A DNA stretch of 64,000 bases, from assembly GCF_003589925.1 (NCBI RefSeq), contig NZ_CP032382.1:2418001-2482000 (forward strand). Direction: 5' to 3'. The stretch's first letter is position 1; every line of letters begins with the position of its first letter. The translations under genes were made by a program, and so were the position numbers. The notes below the pieces were generated by a model that was not told where the DNA came from, made no database searches, and saw only the letters and a list, made by a program, of their open reading frames with translations. The stretch is from Chryseolinea soli. GTDB lineage: Bacteria > Bacteroidota > Bacteroidia > Cytophagales > Cyclobacteriaceae. Below, piece by piece: positions 53,919-63,289 of this stretch.

Positions 53919-55454
53919 CTATTTCGTTTCGTCGCCGTAGTCTAAAAACACTTTCTTGATGTCCCTGTCGTCGATCTTGCCCAGGTTTTTGTTGTAGGCG
54001 TCCAGTTCCAGCAGCACGATGCGTTGGTCGTTCAGGCTGGCGCGGAGTTTTTCGATGTCCTTGTCAAATTCGGCGCCGCGGCGGTTCATTTTCAGGGCGT
54101 ATTTGCGCGCAAATTCGTCGCCGTTTGCCTGGATCTTGTTCCGGAGGTCGATGTTGATTTTGATTTTGTCCATGATGCTCTCCTTGCTGCGGCCGATCAC
54201 TTCGGTAGCTTCCAGAGTACCTAGCGTGAGCACGGTCGTGCCCCCCACGCCGCTAACGGCCTTGGCAGTGGTGGCGTCATCTACAATGATGGGCGTGAAA
54301 CCTGTCACGGCGCCCAGGCTGGCATTCATGATGCTGCGATTCTTCTTGCCTTTCTTTGCCTTTTTGAAGTCCTGGTTCAATTTCTTTTGATTGATGTCCA
54401 GTTGCTGGATCAGCACCATGCAGTCGATGAGGTTGTTACGGTATTTCGAAAACAAGAGCGCGTCTTTCTTGATCATGTTTTCGGTGTCCTGCACTTTGAT
54501 CTTTATCCTCTTTTGTGTGCGGTTGTTCGATTTGTCGAGCACGAAAAAGGTCAGCTCCGGGGTCAGGGCGGTCTGGGCGTCGTCTACAAATTCGTAGCCG
54601 GGTGTCCAGGTAAACTCGTAGAGCAACTGCGTGTTTTCCTTGAAGGCTGTGGTGGGGATGCGCTTGTCGGAGGCGATGAAGCCGGCGCTGCGCACGTTGT
54701 CGTCGCCGTTGGGGTCGCTCAGGTAGATGCGCAGGTTCAATGTTTCATCTTCTTTGATGGCAAACACCGTGTCCATGGGCATGATCGTTATTTCCGGCGG
54801 CAGGTCCTGTTGCGTTTGGGCCACGCGCAGTTTGCCTCTGGTCTCGGCTTTGTCGGGCTGGTCTTGCACGATGAACTCGAGTGTGATCGGGTTGCTCTTC
54901 AGGTTCATGAACTGTGTGCGCGAGGGCGTCCAGGTGAACTGGCCTTGCGACGAGAATGCCGCGCCTTCGGGTAGCTCGGTTTGTGGCGCGCGAAACGACA
55001 GCGGGTCGCCATCCTGGTCGTAAACATAGTCGCTGCCGATCTGGTAGGCGTTCTCTTTGCCCTGCTTCACATAGAGCACGGGCAACTCCTCCACTACGGG
55101 CGGGCGGTTCACATGCTTCACGGTGAACGTGATCGTTTTGCGTTCGCGCTTGCCGTCGGCAAAGGCGGCTTGGAAGATCACGGAAAAATCTTTCGTCTTC
55201 GCCACACGATCCACGAGGTCGAACGACGGCTTCCAGCTAAAATTTCCCAGCGAGTCAAAGCTGATGCCGAGTCCTTCTACACCTTCGATCGAAAAATATT
55301 TTTTTACATCCGGGTGACTTTTGACCTGGAAGTTTAATTCCTCATTTTCGTTCAACACATTCCACCCCACTGAGTCGGGGAAGACCAGCTGAACTTGAGC
55401 ATTTACGGAGAGGGTGGTGATGAGTAGGAGAGCAATGAGATAGAACCGCTTCAC
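53919..55454 (-). CDS. exported protein with cadherin/Ig-like domains
   Basis: A 511-residue exported protein: signal peptide 1-20 (cut after SVNAQ), then three Ig/cadherin-like repeats up to about residue 325, marked by GISFDSLGNFSWKPSFDLVD, AFSSQGQFTWTPSRTQF and LLYEFTWTPGYEF. A charged helical C-terminal part (330-511) has a Lys-rich stretch and a Gly/Val hydrophobic segment near 385-425. I do not recognise a named family for the C-terminal part. It may be anchored to the envelope and bind surface material. Confidence 0.75.
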   Translation of the reverse strand: MKRFYLIALLLITTLSVNAQVQLVFPDSVGWNVLNENEELNFQVKSHPDVKKYFSIEGVEGLGISFDSLGNFSWKPSFDLVDRVAKTKDFSVIFQAAFADGKRERKTITFTVKHVNRPPVVEELPVLYVKQGKENAYQIGSDYVYDQDGDPLSFRAPQTELPEGAAFSSQGQFTWTPSRTQFMNLKSNPITLEFIVQDQPDKAETRGKLRVAQTQQDLPPEITIMPMDTVFAIKEDETLNLRIYLSDPNGDDNVRSAGFIASDKRIPTTAFKENTQLLYEFTWTPGYEFVDDAQTALTPELTFFVLDKSNNRTQKRIKIKVQDTENMIKKDALLFSKYRNNLIDCMVLIQQLDINQKKLNQDFKKAKKGKKNRSIMNASLGAVTGFTPIIVDDATTAKAVSGVGGTTVLTLGTLEATEVIGRSKESIMDKIKINIDLRNKIQANGDEFARKYALKMNRRGAEFDKDIEKLRASLNDQRIVLLELDAYNKNLGKIDDRDIKKVFLDYGDETK

Positions 55455-55509
55455 AATAGATTTTTAAGATTTTGGAGCGGTAAATTTAACAAGATCAAAA
55501 TTCTATGAT

Positions 55510-55857
55510 ATGCCAACGGTCAAAAAGAAAGGTACAACCAACGACTTTTTCGCAGATGTGTATGAAGTTGCCCGCCTGATTCCCAAAGGCCGTGTCACCA
55601 GCTATGGGGCTATAGGCCACTATTTGGGGGCGAAATCGAGTGCACGGATGGTAGGATGGGCCATGCACGGCTGTCCGCGGGATGTGCCTGCCCATCGCGT
55701 GGTGAACAGCGCCGGCCTGTTGTCGGGCAAACATCACTTCAAAGACCCCAACAGCATGCAAAAGCGGCTGGAAAAAGAGGGGATCAAGGTTGTTAACGAC
55801 AAGGTCAAAGACTTCAAAACCGTTTTCTGGGACCCTTCCAAAGAGCTCGCCTTATAG
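55510..55857 (+). CDS. alkyltransferase-like protein, active-site Cys replaced
   Basis: A 115-residue relative of O6-methylguanine-DNA methyltransferase. It has the helix-turn-helix and SARMVGWAMHGCPRDVPAHRVVNSAG block, but the reactive Cys of PCHRV is Ala (PAHRVV), as in ATL proteins. ATL proteins bind alkylated guanine and pass the lesion to nucleotide-excision repair instead of removing the group. The N-terminal DNA-repair domain of Ogt is absent, which also fits ATL. Confidence 0.9.
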   Translation: MPTVKKKGTTNDFFADVYEVARLIPKGRVTSYGAIGHYLGAKSSARMVGWAMHGCPRDVPAHRVVNSAGLLSGKHHFKDPNSMQKRLEKEGIKVVNDKVKDFKTVFWDPSKELAL

Positions 55858-55991
55858 GGCCGTTTACCAAATCAAGAAAATTTTGTCCCGGATCAGGATA
55901 ATTTTATAACCGACCACCCCAATTCAGCCCAATTTGGGCTTTTCGGTCCGTGGCATAGGGTTTGGCTTGTCTCCGCCAAAGAACGACCCCT

Positions 55992-56306
55992 ATGAAGCTT
56001 CTCCACACAATTTTAGTGGTGGCCTTCGTGTTCACCGCTGCCACGGCCTTCGCGTCGGGCAACCATGCCGACGAGACCATCACGGTCGGCAGCACCAAGC
56101 ATAGGACATTCTTTGTATTCAAGGCGCAGAAAAAATTTGTGGGCGCCACCGTAGAGATCTACGCTTCCAACGGCAACCTGCTCACTGCGCAGAGCCTTGA
56201 GCGTCGCAAAATGATCATCGACTTCGGCGGAGCAAGCACGGATACTTATACTATCCGCATCACCAAAGATGGTGCGCGCCGCGAGTATCAATACATAAAA
56301 CACTAA
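55992..56306 (+). CDS. small secreted protein, DUF3244-like
   Basis: Starting at the ATG at 55992, a 104-residue exported protein with a signal peptide (1-20, ATAFAS). The mature part is a beta-strand-rich fold ending in STDTYTIRITKDGARREYQY, like the C-terminal sorting-type or DUF3244 domains of Bacteroidota. No catalytic residues are seen. Confidence 0.6.
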   Translation: MKLLHTILVVAFVFTAATAFASGNHADETITVGSTKHRTFFVFKAQKKFVGATVEIYASNGNLLTAQSLERRKMIIDFGGASTDTYTIRITKDGARREYQYIKH

Positions 56307-56663
56307 ACTTTTCGCAGGCCCTGTCTAGGCCGGCAAAGTTTAAAGATAGTGGGGTTGGTTTTTTAATCGGGATCGGGCCGTCTTCTCAAAAGGAGATCGG
56401 CCTTTTCCTTTTTTAGCCTGTTCCATTCCATCGACACAGAACACGCGGCGCTTGAAGACATTTTATCCATCTCCGTTGTCGTGCTCAGGGCTTTTGCTCG
56501 TGGGGCTTTGAGATACCCGGAAATTTCTTGGGATTGGTTAGTTCAACCGGATTGATAACGAGTGTCTGGAGATAAAACTAATATAAACGTAATACGTATA
56601 GCCAGTGGTAACAACAAAACTTTATTGAGAACCAACTACAAGCCTACTCAAAACTCAGATAAA
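56307..56663. other. intergenic region
   Basis: A 357-bp gap between two small plus-strand genes. It has the terminator at 56376-56413 and an AT-rich right part likely to contain the promoter of the next gene. Confidence 0.5.
56376..56413 (+). terminator. probable terminator
   Basis: GGCCG...CGGCC hairpin with an imperfect inner stem, followed by TTTTCCTTTTTT. Confidence 0.6.
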
Positions 56664-57119
56664 ATGAAGAAAAGAAATGTTCTTTTATGCCTTGTGCTAT
56701 TCCTGATGAGCCACTTGGTTTTTGGACAAACTAAACAGGATAGCTTAGAAATCAAACAAGCTGCTCTTGACTATATAGAGTCTCAACACAAGCCAAATCC
56801 TAAGCAAATGGACCGGGCACTACACCCCAGAATGGTTAAACGTACGTTTTGGAAAGACAAAGGAACAGGGAAAGACTATGTACGAGAAACGACAACAGAA
56901 TCTATGATTTTGCTTGCAGAAAGTTATAATAAGAATGGCGACAAATTCCCTTCGTCACCTAAAAAAGAGATTTTTCTGCTCGACGTTTCAGAACGTACTG
57001 CCTCTGTAAAATTAATGGCAGACGAATGGATTGACTATATGCACATTGTGAAGCTTAACGGTAGTTGGAAAATTATTAATGTTCTTTGGCAGTATAAAGA
57101 CACAAAAGAGCATTTATGA
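56664..57119 (+). CDS. NTF2-like (lumazine-binding family) exported protein
   Basis: Starting at the ATG at 56664, a 151-residue exported protein: signal peptide (1-20, LVFGQ), then an NTF2-like fold of the putative lumazine-binding type with ALDYIESQHKPNPKQMDRAL, HPRMVKRTFW and the end MHIVKLNGSWKIINVLW. Members act as small-ligand-binding or unknown-function proteins. The GTG at 56562 in the same frame would add 34 residues before the signal peptide and was rejected. Confidence 0.8.
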   Translation: MKKRNVLLCLVLFLMSHLVFGQTKQDSLEIKQAALDYIESQHKPNPKQMDRALHPRMVKRTFWKDKGTGKDYVRETTTESMILLAESYNKNGDKFPSSPKKEIFLLDVSERTASVKLMADEWIDYMHIVKLNGSWKIINVLWQYKDTKEHL

Positions 57120-57153
57120 AAAGGCTAAACGAATAAACAGCGACGGGCTAATA

Positions 57154-58608
57154 CTACAAAGCCTTCTCCCCATCCCGCGAAACAATCCAAAGCCCGCCAA
57201 ACGTAATCAACCCATTCAACACCAATATCTCCAGTCCAAACTTATACCCCCCAAACCAAGCCTCCGAATTCGAACTCACCACATATGACAACGCCGGCGA
57301 CAATACGCAGATCACCGGCACCAACTTATCGCGTACTACCCGCTTCGTAAAAATCCCAAAGGTGAAAAGCCCCAGCAACGGCCCATAGGTATATCCCGCC
57401 ACATTCAACACGGCATCGATCACCGAGCGTTTATTGATTTCTTTAAACACCACAATGATCAACAAGAACAATAACGAAAATCCCAAATGAACCAAAAACT
57501 TCTGCCGCTTCTTCGTCTTCTCATCCTTGTGTTTGAAATCCAGAAAATCAATACAAAAAGATGTCGTCAATCCCGTCAACGCAGAATCTGCGCTGGCGTA
57601 TGACGATGCCGTTATCCCCAGCAAAAAGAAAACTCCCACCGCCAATCCCAACTCGTTCATCGCCAACGAAGGGAACAACTCGTCGGTGGCCGCCGGAATG
57701 GCCAGGTTGTTCGCCGAGCTGTACAAATAGAGTAATGCCCCCAATGCTAAAAACAAAACATTCACGATCACCAGCGTCAGGCTAAACCAGAACATATTTT
57801 TCTGCGCCTCCCCCAAATTTTTACACGTCAGATTTTTCTGCATGATCTCCTGGTCCATCCCCGTCATGGTGATGGCAATGAAAGCACCGCCGAGAAACTG
57901 TTTCCAAAAAAACATCGTCGAGTTAACGTCGTCGAAGTAGAACACGCGTGTATAAGGCCCGTTCTTCAACGTCGTCACCATTTCCGGCAGCGACCATCCC
58001 ATGCGCTGCGTGATCTGCCAAACGGCGATGCACACGGCTGTGATCAAAAAGATGGTTTGGAACGAATCGGTCCACACAATGGTCTTCACCCCGCCCTTAA
58101 ACGTGTAGACCCAAATGAGCACGATGGTCGTCGCCACCGTCACCACAAAGGGTACATGCCACGCATCGAACAGGAACAATTGCAGCACGGTGGCCGCCAG
58201 GTACAAACGCAACGAAGAGCCTATCGTGCGCGAGATCAGAAAAAAGAAAGCGCCTGTTTTGTATGACCAAAAACTAAACCGCTGTTCCAGATAAGTATAA
58301 ATGGAAATCAGGTTCAGCCGGTAATACAACGGCATCAAAACCCCAATGATCACCCAATAGCCCACCAGGTATCCCAACACCACCTGAAAATATCCAAACC
58401 CGATTTTTCCCACATTCCCCGGCACCGAGATAAAAGTCACCCCCGACAGCGACGACCCAATCATCCCAAACGCCACCAAATACCACGGCGACTGCCGGTT
58501 TGCCGTAAAAAAAGTAGTCGTGTCCGCGCCTCGCGATGTGATCACCGAGATCAAAATAAGCACCCCGAAATACACGATCATGATCGTAACCACCAGCCCA
58601 GGAGTCAT
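57154..58608 (-). CDS. sodium:solute symporter (SSS family)
   Basis: Starting at the ATG at 58606-58608, a 484-residue inner-membrane transporter with about 13 membrane helices. The family marks include GMIGSSLSGVTFISVPG near the N-terminus and the ASSYASADSALTGLTTSFCID segment near residue 345, which belong to the sodium and substrate sites. It couples sodium influx to solute uptake. The substrate, such as a sugar, an organic acid or proline-type compound, is not clear. The frame before the chosen start has no membrane character. Confidence 0.93.
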   Translation of the reverse strand: MTPGLVVTIMIVYFGVLILISVITSRGADTTTFFTANRQSPWYLVAFGMIGSSLSGVTFISVPGNVGKIGFGYFQVVLGYLVGYWVIIGVLMPLYYRLNLISIYTYLEQRFSFWSYKTGAFFFLISRTIGSSLRLYLAATVLQLFLFDAWHVPFVVTVATTIVLIWVYTFKGGVKTIVWTDSFQTIFLITAVCIAVWQITQRMGWSLPEMVTTLKNGPYTRVFYFDDVNSTMFFWKQFLGGAFIAITMTGMDQEIMQKNLTCKNLGEAQKNMFWFSLTLVIVNVLFLALGALLYLYSSANNLAIPAATDELFPSLAMNELGLAVGVFFLLGITASSYASADSALTGLTTSFCIDFLDFKHKDEKTKKRQKFLVHLGFSLLFLLIIVVFKEINKRSVIDAVLNVAGYTYGPLLGLFTFGIFTKRVVRDKLVPVICVLSPALSYVVSSNSEAWFGGYKFGLEILVLNGLITFGGLWIVSRDGEKAL

Positions 58609-58992
58609 ACTGTAAAGCGTTTTTTCCGATGCCAAGCAATCAGTAAATCCCCTAAAATCCAAATCCGCTTCTCCCGGACGCAACGCAGAACAGCGCCACC
58701 CCGCGCGCCTGCCTCAACCCAAACCTGCGCAAATCCCACGCCCTAATGCAAACCCGCACCAAACCCGTTCGGGCGGGCTATCCGTTTCAAGCCCGCACAT
58801 CCCCTCTATACCCCTCCCATTCCAGGACCCGATTAAACCCATTTGTTGGTGTCCCACCAACAAATCACTCTCCGCATCCCCATGCACTCCGCGCCGTTCC
58901 CACCCCTAAAACGCCCACTTTCCCATCCAATTCACCTGGCCAAAAACCCGAAAAATAGCTACCTTTGTATCCTTGAAAATTTCCAGAAAGCC
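58609..58992. other. intergenic region with Bacteroidota-type hairpin
   Basis: A 384-bp, C-rich gap between divergent genes. It contains the hairpin at 58841-58865 and the promoter region of clpS. No gene is seen. Confidence 0.45.
58841..58865. repeat. hairpin ATTTGTTGGTG-TCC-CACCAACAAAT
   Basis: A perfect 11-bp stem. Its arm TTTGTTGGTG is the same as that of the hairpin at 61261-61285. Confidence 0.75.
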
Positions 58993-59274
58993 ATGAAGCC
59001 CGCTTACCAGGAAGAAGTACTTGTAGAGGTATTGGAAGCCACTGAAACCATCGACCAGATGGACCTCGTGGTCTTCAACGACGACGTAAACACCTTCGAA
59101 CACGTTATCGCCACGCTCATCCGCGTATGCGAGCATACGCCCGAACAGGCGGAGCAGTGCACGCTGCTCATCCATCACAAGGGCAAATGTGCGGTGAAGA
59201 TGGGCACATTCGATTTCCTCAAGCCGATGCGCGAGGCCATTTGTGAAGCCGGCATCGACGCCAGGATCTTGTAA
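58993..59274 (+). CDS. clpS: ATP-dependent Clp protease adaptor ClpS
   Basis: Starting at the ATG at 58993, a 93-residue adaptor of the expected size. It shows the DLVVFNDDVNTFEHVIATLI segment with the conserved NDD motif that binds the N-end residue of substrates, and the C-terminal fold GIDARIL. ClpS delivers N-degron substrates to ClpA/ClpC with ClpP. RecR follows 24 bp behind. The longer frame upstream lacks sense as protein. Confidence 0.93.
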   Translation: MKPAYQEEVLVEVLEATETIDQMDLVVFNDDVNTFEHVIATLIRVCEHTPEQAEQCTLLIHHKGKCAVKMGTFDFLKPMREAICEAGIDARIL

Positions 59275-59298
59275 TTTTTGTAAACGCAAACAACCCGG

Positions 59299-59904
59299 GT
59301 GGAATATCCTTCAAAACTCATTGAGAACGCCGTCAACCAGATCGCAAAACTTCCGGGCATCGGCAAAAAAACAGCCCTGCGGCTGGTACTTCACCTCATA
59401 AAGGACAAGGAAGAGAACACCCTGGCCCTGGCCGAGGCCCTCACCACGCTGCGCATGCAGATCAAGTTCTGCACCACCTGCCACAACATCTCCGACCACG
59501 ACATCTGCTCCATCTGCCAAAGCCACCGCCGCGACCGCGCCTTGTTGTGCGTGGTGGAGGATTCCAAGGATGTGATGGCCATTGAAAATACCGCCCAATA
59601 CAACGGCACCTACCACGTACTCGGCGGCGTCATCTCGCCCATGAACGGCGTGGGCCCAGCCGACCTCAACATCGAGAGTCTCGTGCAGCGGCTGCAGGGC
59701 CAGATCGAGATCAAGGAAGTGATCCTTGCCCTCAGCCCCACCATGGAAGGCGACACCACCGCATTCTACATCAACCGGCGCATCAAAGACCTTTCCCTCA
59801 AGATCAGCGTCATTGCCCGCGGCGTGCCGGTGGGAGGCGACCTCGAGTATGCCGACGAGATCACGCTGGGCCGCAGCATCATCGGCCGCACGCTCTTCGG
59901 CTGA
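59299..59904 (+). CDS. recR: recombination protein RecR
   Basis: A 201-residue DNA-repair protein starting at GTG (59299). It shows the HhH motif KLPGIGKKTALRLVLHL (18-34), the Cys4 zinc finger CTTCHNISDHDICSICQ (57-73), and the Toprim domain (LLCVVEDSKDVMAIE, 80-94; DLEYADEITLGRSI). RecR acts with RecO and RecF to load RecA at gaps. It lies 24 bp after clpS and ahead of the aminotransferase gene, with the usual family length. Confidence 0.97.
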   Translation: MEYPSKLIENAVNQIAKLPGIGKKTALRLVLHLIKDKEENTLALAEALTTLRMQIKFCTTCHNISDHDICSICQSHRRDRALLCVVEDSKDVMAIENTAQYNGTYHVLGGVISPMNGVGPADLNIESLVQRLQGQIEIKEVILALSPTMEGDTTAFYINRRIKDLSLKISVIARGVPVGGDLEYADEITLGRSIIGRTLFG

Positions 59905-60045
59905 AAAAGACCGTGCAGAATTTCTCGCCGCATTAACTACCTTTCGTTAGTAGAACCTCTTCGAAAATTTCTCCGTTAACACCGGCGGATATTTTCCAAC
60001 TTCCGATTTTAATTATTTTCTTTGCCCGCTTTCATTTGAACAACT

Positions 60046-61245
60046 ATGACAACAAAACTTTCCAACCGCATCGAAGCCATCCAGGAGTCAGCCACGCTGG
60101 CCATGGCGGCAAAGACTCGTGAATTCAAAAACAAGGGCATTGACGTGATCGGCCTTAGCCTGGGCGAGCCCGATTTCAAAACCCCTCAACACATTTGCGA
60201 AGCCGCGAAGAAAGCGATCGACGAAGGAAAGTATTTCGCCTATCCTCCCGTGCCCGGCTACCAGGATTTGCGCGAAGCCATTGCCGCCAAGTATCAGAAA
60301 GAAAACAACGTACCCTATAAAGCCGAAAACATCGTCGTTTCCAACGGCGCCAAGCAATCCATTGCCAACGCCATGCTGGCACTGCTCAACCCTGGCGACG
60401 AATGTGTGGTGTTCTCACCCTACTGGGTAAGCTACGACGCCCTCGTGCGCTTGTCGGAAGGCACGCCCGTTATCGTCAACGGCAAACTCGAAAATGATTT
60501 CAAGGTAACGGCCGCTCAACTGGAGGCTGCCATCACGCCCAAGACCAAGCTCATCATCTTCTCGTCGCCTTGCAACCCTACGGGTTCCGTGTTCTCGCGC
60601 AAAGAGCTGCAGGACATCGCCACCGTGGTGCTCAAGCACAAAGACATCATCATCATTGCCGACGAGATCTACGAACACATCAACTTCACCGGCGAGCAAG
60701 TGAGCATCGCCTCGTTCCCCGGCATGTTCGACCGCACCATCACCGTGAACGGCTTTGCCAAAGGCTATGCCATGACCGGCTGGAGAGTAGGCTACATTGC
60801 CGCTCCCAAATGGATCGCCGACGGCTGCAACAAAGTGCAGGGCCAGGTAACGTCCGCCAACTGCTCTATTGCCCAGCGCGCTGCCCTCGCGGCCATCACC
60901 GGCGACATCGAGCCTACCAACAAGATGGTAGCCGAATACCGCAACCGTCGCGAGCTGGTCTATAAATTATTGAAAGAACTCCCCGGCGTAAAAACCAACT
61001 ACCCGGAAGGAGCCTTTTACTTCTTCCCCGACGTGAGCTCCTACTTCGGCAAATCCGACGGCACCACCACCATCAAAAATGGTGATGACTTCTGCATGTG
61101 GATGCTCGAAAAAGGCCACGTAGCCCTCGTCCCCGGCGGTGCCTTCGGCGACGACAACTGTGTCCGCCTTTCTTACGCCGCTTCTGAAAGGGATCTGAAA
61201 GAAGCACTGAAGCGCATGAAAGATGCGCTGGCCACACTGAAGTAA
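60046..61245 (+). CDS. aspC: aspartate aminotransferase, class I PLP-dependent
   Basis: A 399-residue cytoplasmic enzyme. The PLP-binding Lys is in NGFAKGYAMTGWRVGYIAAP near residue 235, the AT-I signature SPCNPTGSVFSRKE near 175, and the substrate Arg in the CVRLSYAASERDLKEA end. The most likely reaction is aspartate plus 2-oxoglutarate to oxaloacetate plus glutamate; other class I aminotransferases act on aromatic or branched substrates. It stands alone, with its own terminator behind. Confidence 0.93.
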   Translation: MTTKLSNRIEAIQESATLAMAAKTREFKNKGIDVIGLSLGEPDFKTPQHICEAAKKAIDEGKYFAYPPVPGYQDLREAIAAKYQKENNVPYKAENIVVSNGAKQSIANAMLALLNPGDECVVFSPYWVSYDALVRLSEGTPVIVNGKLENDFKVTAAQLEAAITPKTKLIIFSSPCNPTGSVFSRKELQDIATVVLKHKDIIIIADEIYEHINFTGEQVSIASFPGMFDRTITVNGFAKGYAMTGWRVGYIAAPKWIADGCNKVQGQVTSANCSIAQRAALAAITGDIEPTNKMVAEYRNRRELVYKLLKELPGVKTNYPEGAFYFFPDVSSYFGKSDGTTTIKNGDDFCMWMLEKGHVALVPGGAFGDDNCVRLSYAASERDLKEALKRMKDALATLK

Positions 61246-61260
61246 TCAGCGGCGCCCGCC

Positions 61261-61285
61261 TTTGTTGGTGTTCTTCACCAACAAA
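61261..61285. repeat. hairpin TTTGTTGGTG-TTCTT-CACCAACAAA
   Basis: A perfect 10-bp stem directly after the aminotransferase gene. It shares its arm with the hairpin at 58841-58865. Confidence 0.75.
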
Positions 61286-61333
61286 AAGATTGGGCGATTG
61301 GCGCACCTTCATGGTGCTCCTCCATAAAAAATA

Positions 61334-61385
61334 ATCAGCCCAACGGAACCCATGATGTGGTCCTGTTGGGCTGATGCATTTTTAG
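61334..61385 (+). terminator. terminator downstream of aspC
   Basis: An 11-bp stem ATCAGCCCAAC / GTTGGGCTGAT with a 20-base loop that can pair further, followed by GCATTTTTA. Confidence 0.75.
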
Positions 61386-61438
61386 GAACGCCATTGCTTT
61401 CTATATTCCGGTGATCTCATTCATGTGTCCTCAATTAA

Positions 61439-61903
61439 ATGAAGATAATAAGGCCTCATCAGTTCTATAAAGCACACAAGCACCTTTACAAACTGGTTCC
61501 TGTTGGGTTGATCATCGCCGCCATCTACTTTATCTTCCTGCATAAATTCGAAAAAGACGAACGCCCCATGGGTACCTACTATGCCTATCACCTAACGCAT
61601 GAAGGCGATTCTGCAAAAGCTTTGATTATAGGGCACGACTTGGATTGCGGGTTGATTTCGAAGTACGCCAATTACATGCACGACGGCGCCCCATTGACTG
61701 AAGGTAGATTTTCCATGGATACCATTTTGATACCCACGGATGAGCCGGTAGAATTGGTAGGGACGGAGTGTGATTCCACCGTAGGGATCATTAAATTCAA
61801 GAACAGGTATTTCCGAAAGTGGGAAAAGGAAGGGAAGCACAACCCACTGTTGAAGAAGGGACTTGTTAGTTTGAAAGACATCCATCCGGCGAAAACGGAC
61901 TAG
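61439..61903 (+). CDS. hypothetical single-pass membrane protein
   Basis: A 154-residue protein with one hydrophobic helix (about 17-36, LVPVGLIIAAIYFIFLHKF) and a basic N-terminus, so it is probably anchored with its C-terminus outside the cytoplasm. The outer part (KALIIGHDLDCGLISKYANY, DEPVELVGTECDS) has two Cys in CGL and ECD and no motif I recognise. Confidence 0.55.
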   Translation: MKIIRPHQFYKAHKHLYKLVPVGLIIAAIYFIFLHKFEKDERPMGTYYAYHLTHEGDSAKALIIGHDLDCGLISKYANYMHDGAPLTEGRFSMDTILIPTDEPVELVGTECDSTVGIIKFKNRYFRKWEKEGKHNPLLKKGLVSLKDIHPAKTD

Positions 61904-61942
61904 AAGGCATTTGGCCCAAGGTAAATGCTGATGGATGAGGAA

Positions 61943-61961
61943 CACCACCGAAGCGGTGGTG
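61943..61961. terminator. hairpin between convergent genes
   Basis: CACCACCG-AAG-CGGTGGTG, an 8-bp perfect stem. There is no T run, so it may be only a repeat-type hairpin. Confidence 0.45.
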
Positions 61962-61978
61962 AAGAGCCCGGGCAGGCG

Positions 61979-62965
61979 TCAGCCAATACGACTCCTCAAT
62001 TGCACGATCTTCTGTTCCATTTGATTAAAAAACTTCGCCCGCTCTTTTTCCCCCGTCGTACTGATTAGCACCGACTTGTTAATGAGATTAATAAGATAAT
62101 CCTCCGTCTGCTGACAGAAAGGTTCCTGCGTTGTGGTAAGAATGTTCATCGTGTTATAAGGGATAAAGGTTACTCGTTTATCCCCCATCCGAAATAGAAT
62201 GGTGTTGTCCGCGATCAGCAGATCGTTCTTATAAAGATGAAATTTATTCTCAACACTTGCCTTAAACCCTACACTCGCCCACGAACGAATCTCCTGCACC
62301 AGCGCGATGTATTCATTACAAAGCTGTGTCCCATATTTCGGGTCGGCGAAGAATCCGCACTCATGATAAAACTCGATCTGCCGCAACGTCACGTTCAGCG
62401 TCTCTTCACTCCATATTTCAATGCGTGGCGTCTCCGTATATCGCTTCCAGATCTTTTCCCCCAGCGCGACCAATTCCCTCGGGATGAGGTCGGGCGAGAA
62501 CGGTACATTCTGATAGCCTTCTTCTTTCAACACAGAGTTCATCCAAAAGAACATTTTGAAGGGCCCCATCAGCGGCGAATTGAAATAATAGAACACCGGA
62601 ATGTCTTTCGCGAAATAGATGAGCTGTTTGTCGGCAAAGGGAACCAACATTTCCAGGTTGTTCAACACAGACTTCAGCCATTTATCAAACGTGAAATGCT
62701 GCGAATCCACTACCCTGTAGTGAAACGACACCATTTCATTGGAAGGTGACAGCAACGCATCCACCGACACCCCAAAGCGGTTACAAAGCGTCTTCACCTC
62801 GTCCAGCGAAAGGATGGTTTCGCCCCGGATGCGGCGGTAGGCGCTGTCGCGGCTGATGTTCAGGATTTCCGAAAGTTCGTCGGCCATGGAAAGATTGGGG
62901 GGTAGGCGTTTCTTAACCTGGTCCAAAAAGGCCGATTGGATGTTGTCTGTGAGGATCATTTGCAA
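61979..62965 (-). CDS. XRE-like helix-turn-helix transcriptional regulator
   Basis: A 328-residue protein. The N-terminal 70 residues hold an HTH of the XRE type (SEILNISRDSAYRRIRGETI, LDEVKTLCNRFGVSVDALL). The remainder is a large, mainly helical domain without recognisable motif that may sense a ligand. The family occurs widely in Bacteroidota and its targets are unknown. It is divergent from the receiver-AraC gene at 63290. Confidence 0.82.
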   Translation of the reverse strand: MQMILTDNIQSAFLDQVKKRLPPNLSMADELSEILNISRDSAYRRIRGETILSLDEVKTLCNRFGVSVDALLSPSNEMVSFHYRVVDSQHFTFDKWLKSVLNNLEMLVPFADKQLIYFAKDIPVFYYFNSPLMGPFKMFFWMNSVLKEEGYQNVPFSPDLIPRELVALGEKIWKRYTETPRIEIWSEETLNVTLRQIEFYHECGFFADPKYGTQLCNEYIALVQEIRSWASVGFKASVENKFHLYKNDLLIADNTILFRMGDKRVTFIPYNTMNILTTTQEPFCQQTEDYLINLINKSVLISTTGEKERAKFFNQMEQKIVQLRSRIG

Positions 62966-63289
62966 ATAATACTACTAAAGTTTGCGGCCATTTGCAAAAA
63001 ATGCAACTCGCGGGGCGTTTCCATCCCTTGTCAGGCAATCGACGGGTTAGTTTCCATTAATATTATTTCGGGGCTAGGAGAATATGCCACGGCCCGGCCC
63101 AACCCACCCATTACTTTCGAATCGAAGTTTCTCGCGGCCTTTTGGAGCGGCCGCCCACTGCGCCAGGCAGTACATCTTGAAACACGAAGCGGGGATAAAA
63201 GAGGAATGAGGAGGAGAGCGGGGGAGAAGTGTGGGGAATGTTTTCGAGCGCTGGGCGCGGGTCTTCACCAAGCACGAACAAACACCCTT
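62966..63289. other. intergenic region
   Basis: A 324-bp gap between divergent regulatory genes. AT-rich at its left end and GC-rich at the right. No hairpin or gene was found. Confidence 0.4.
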
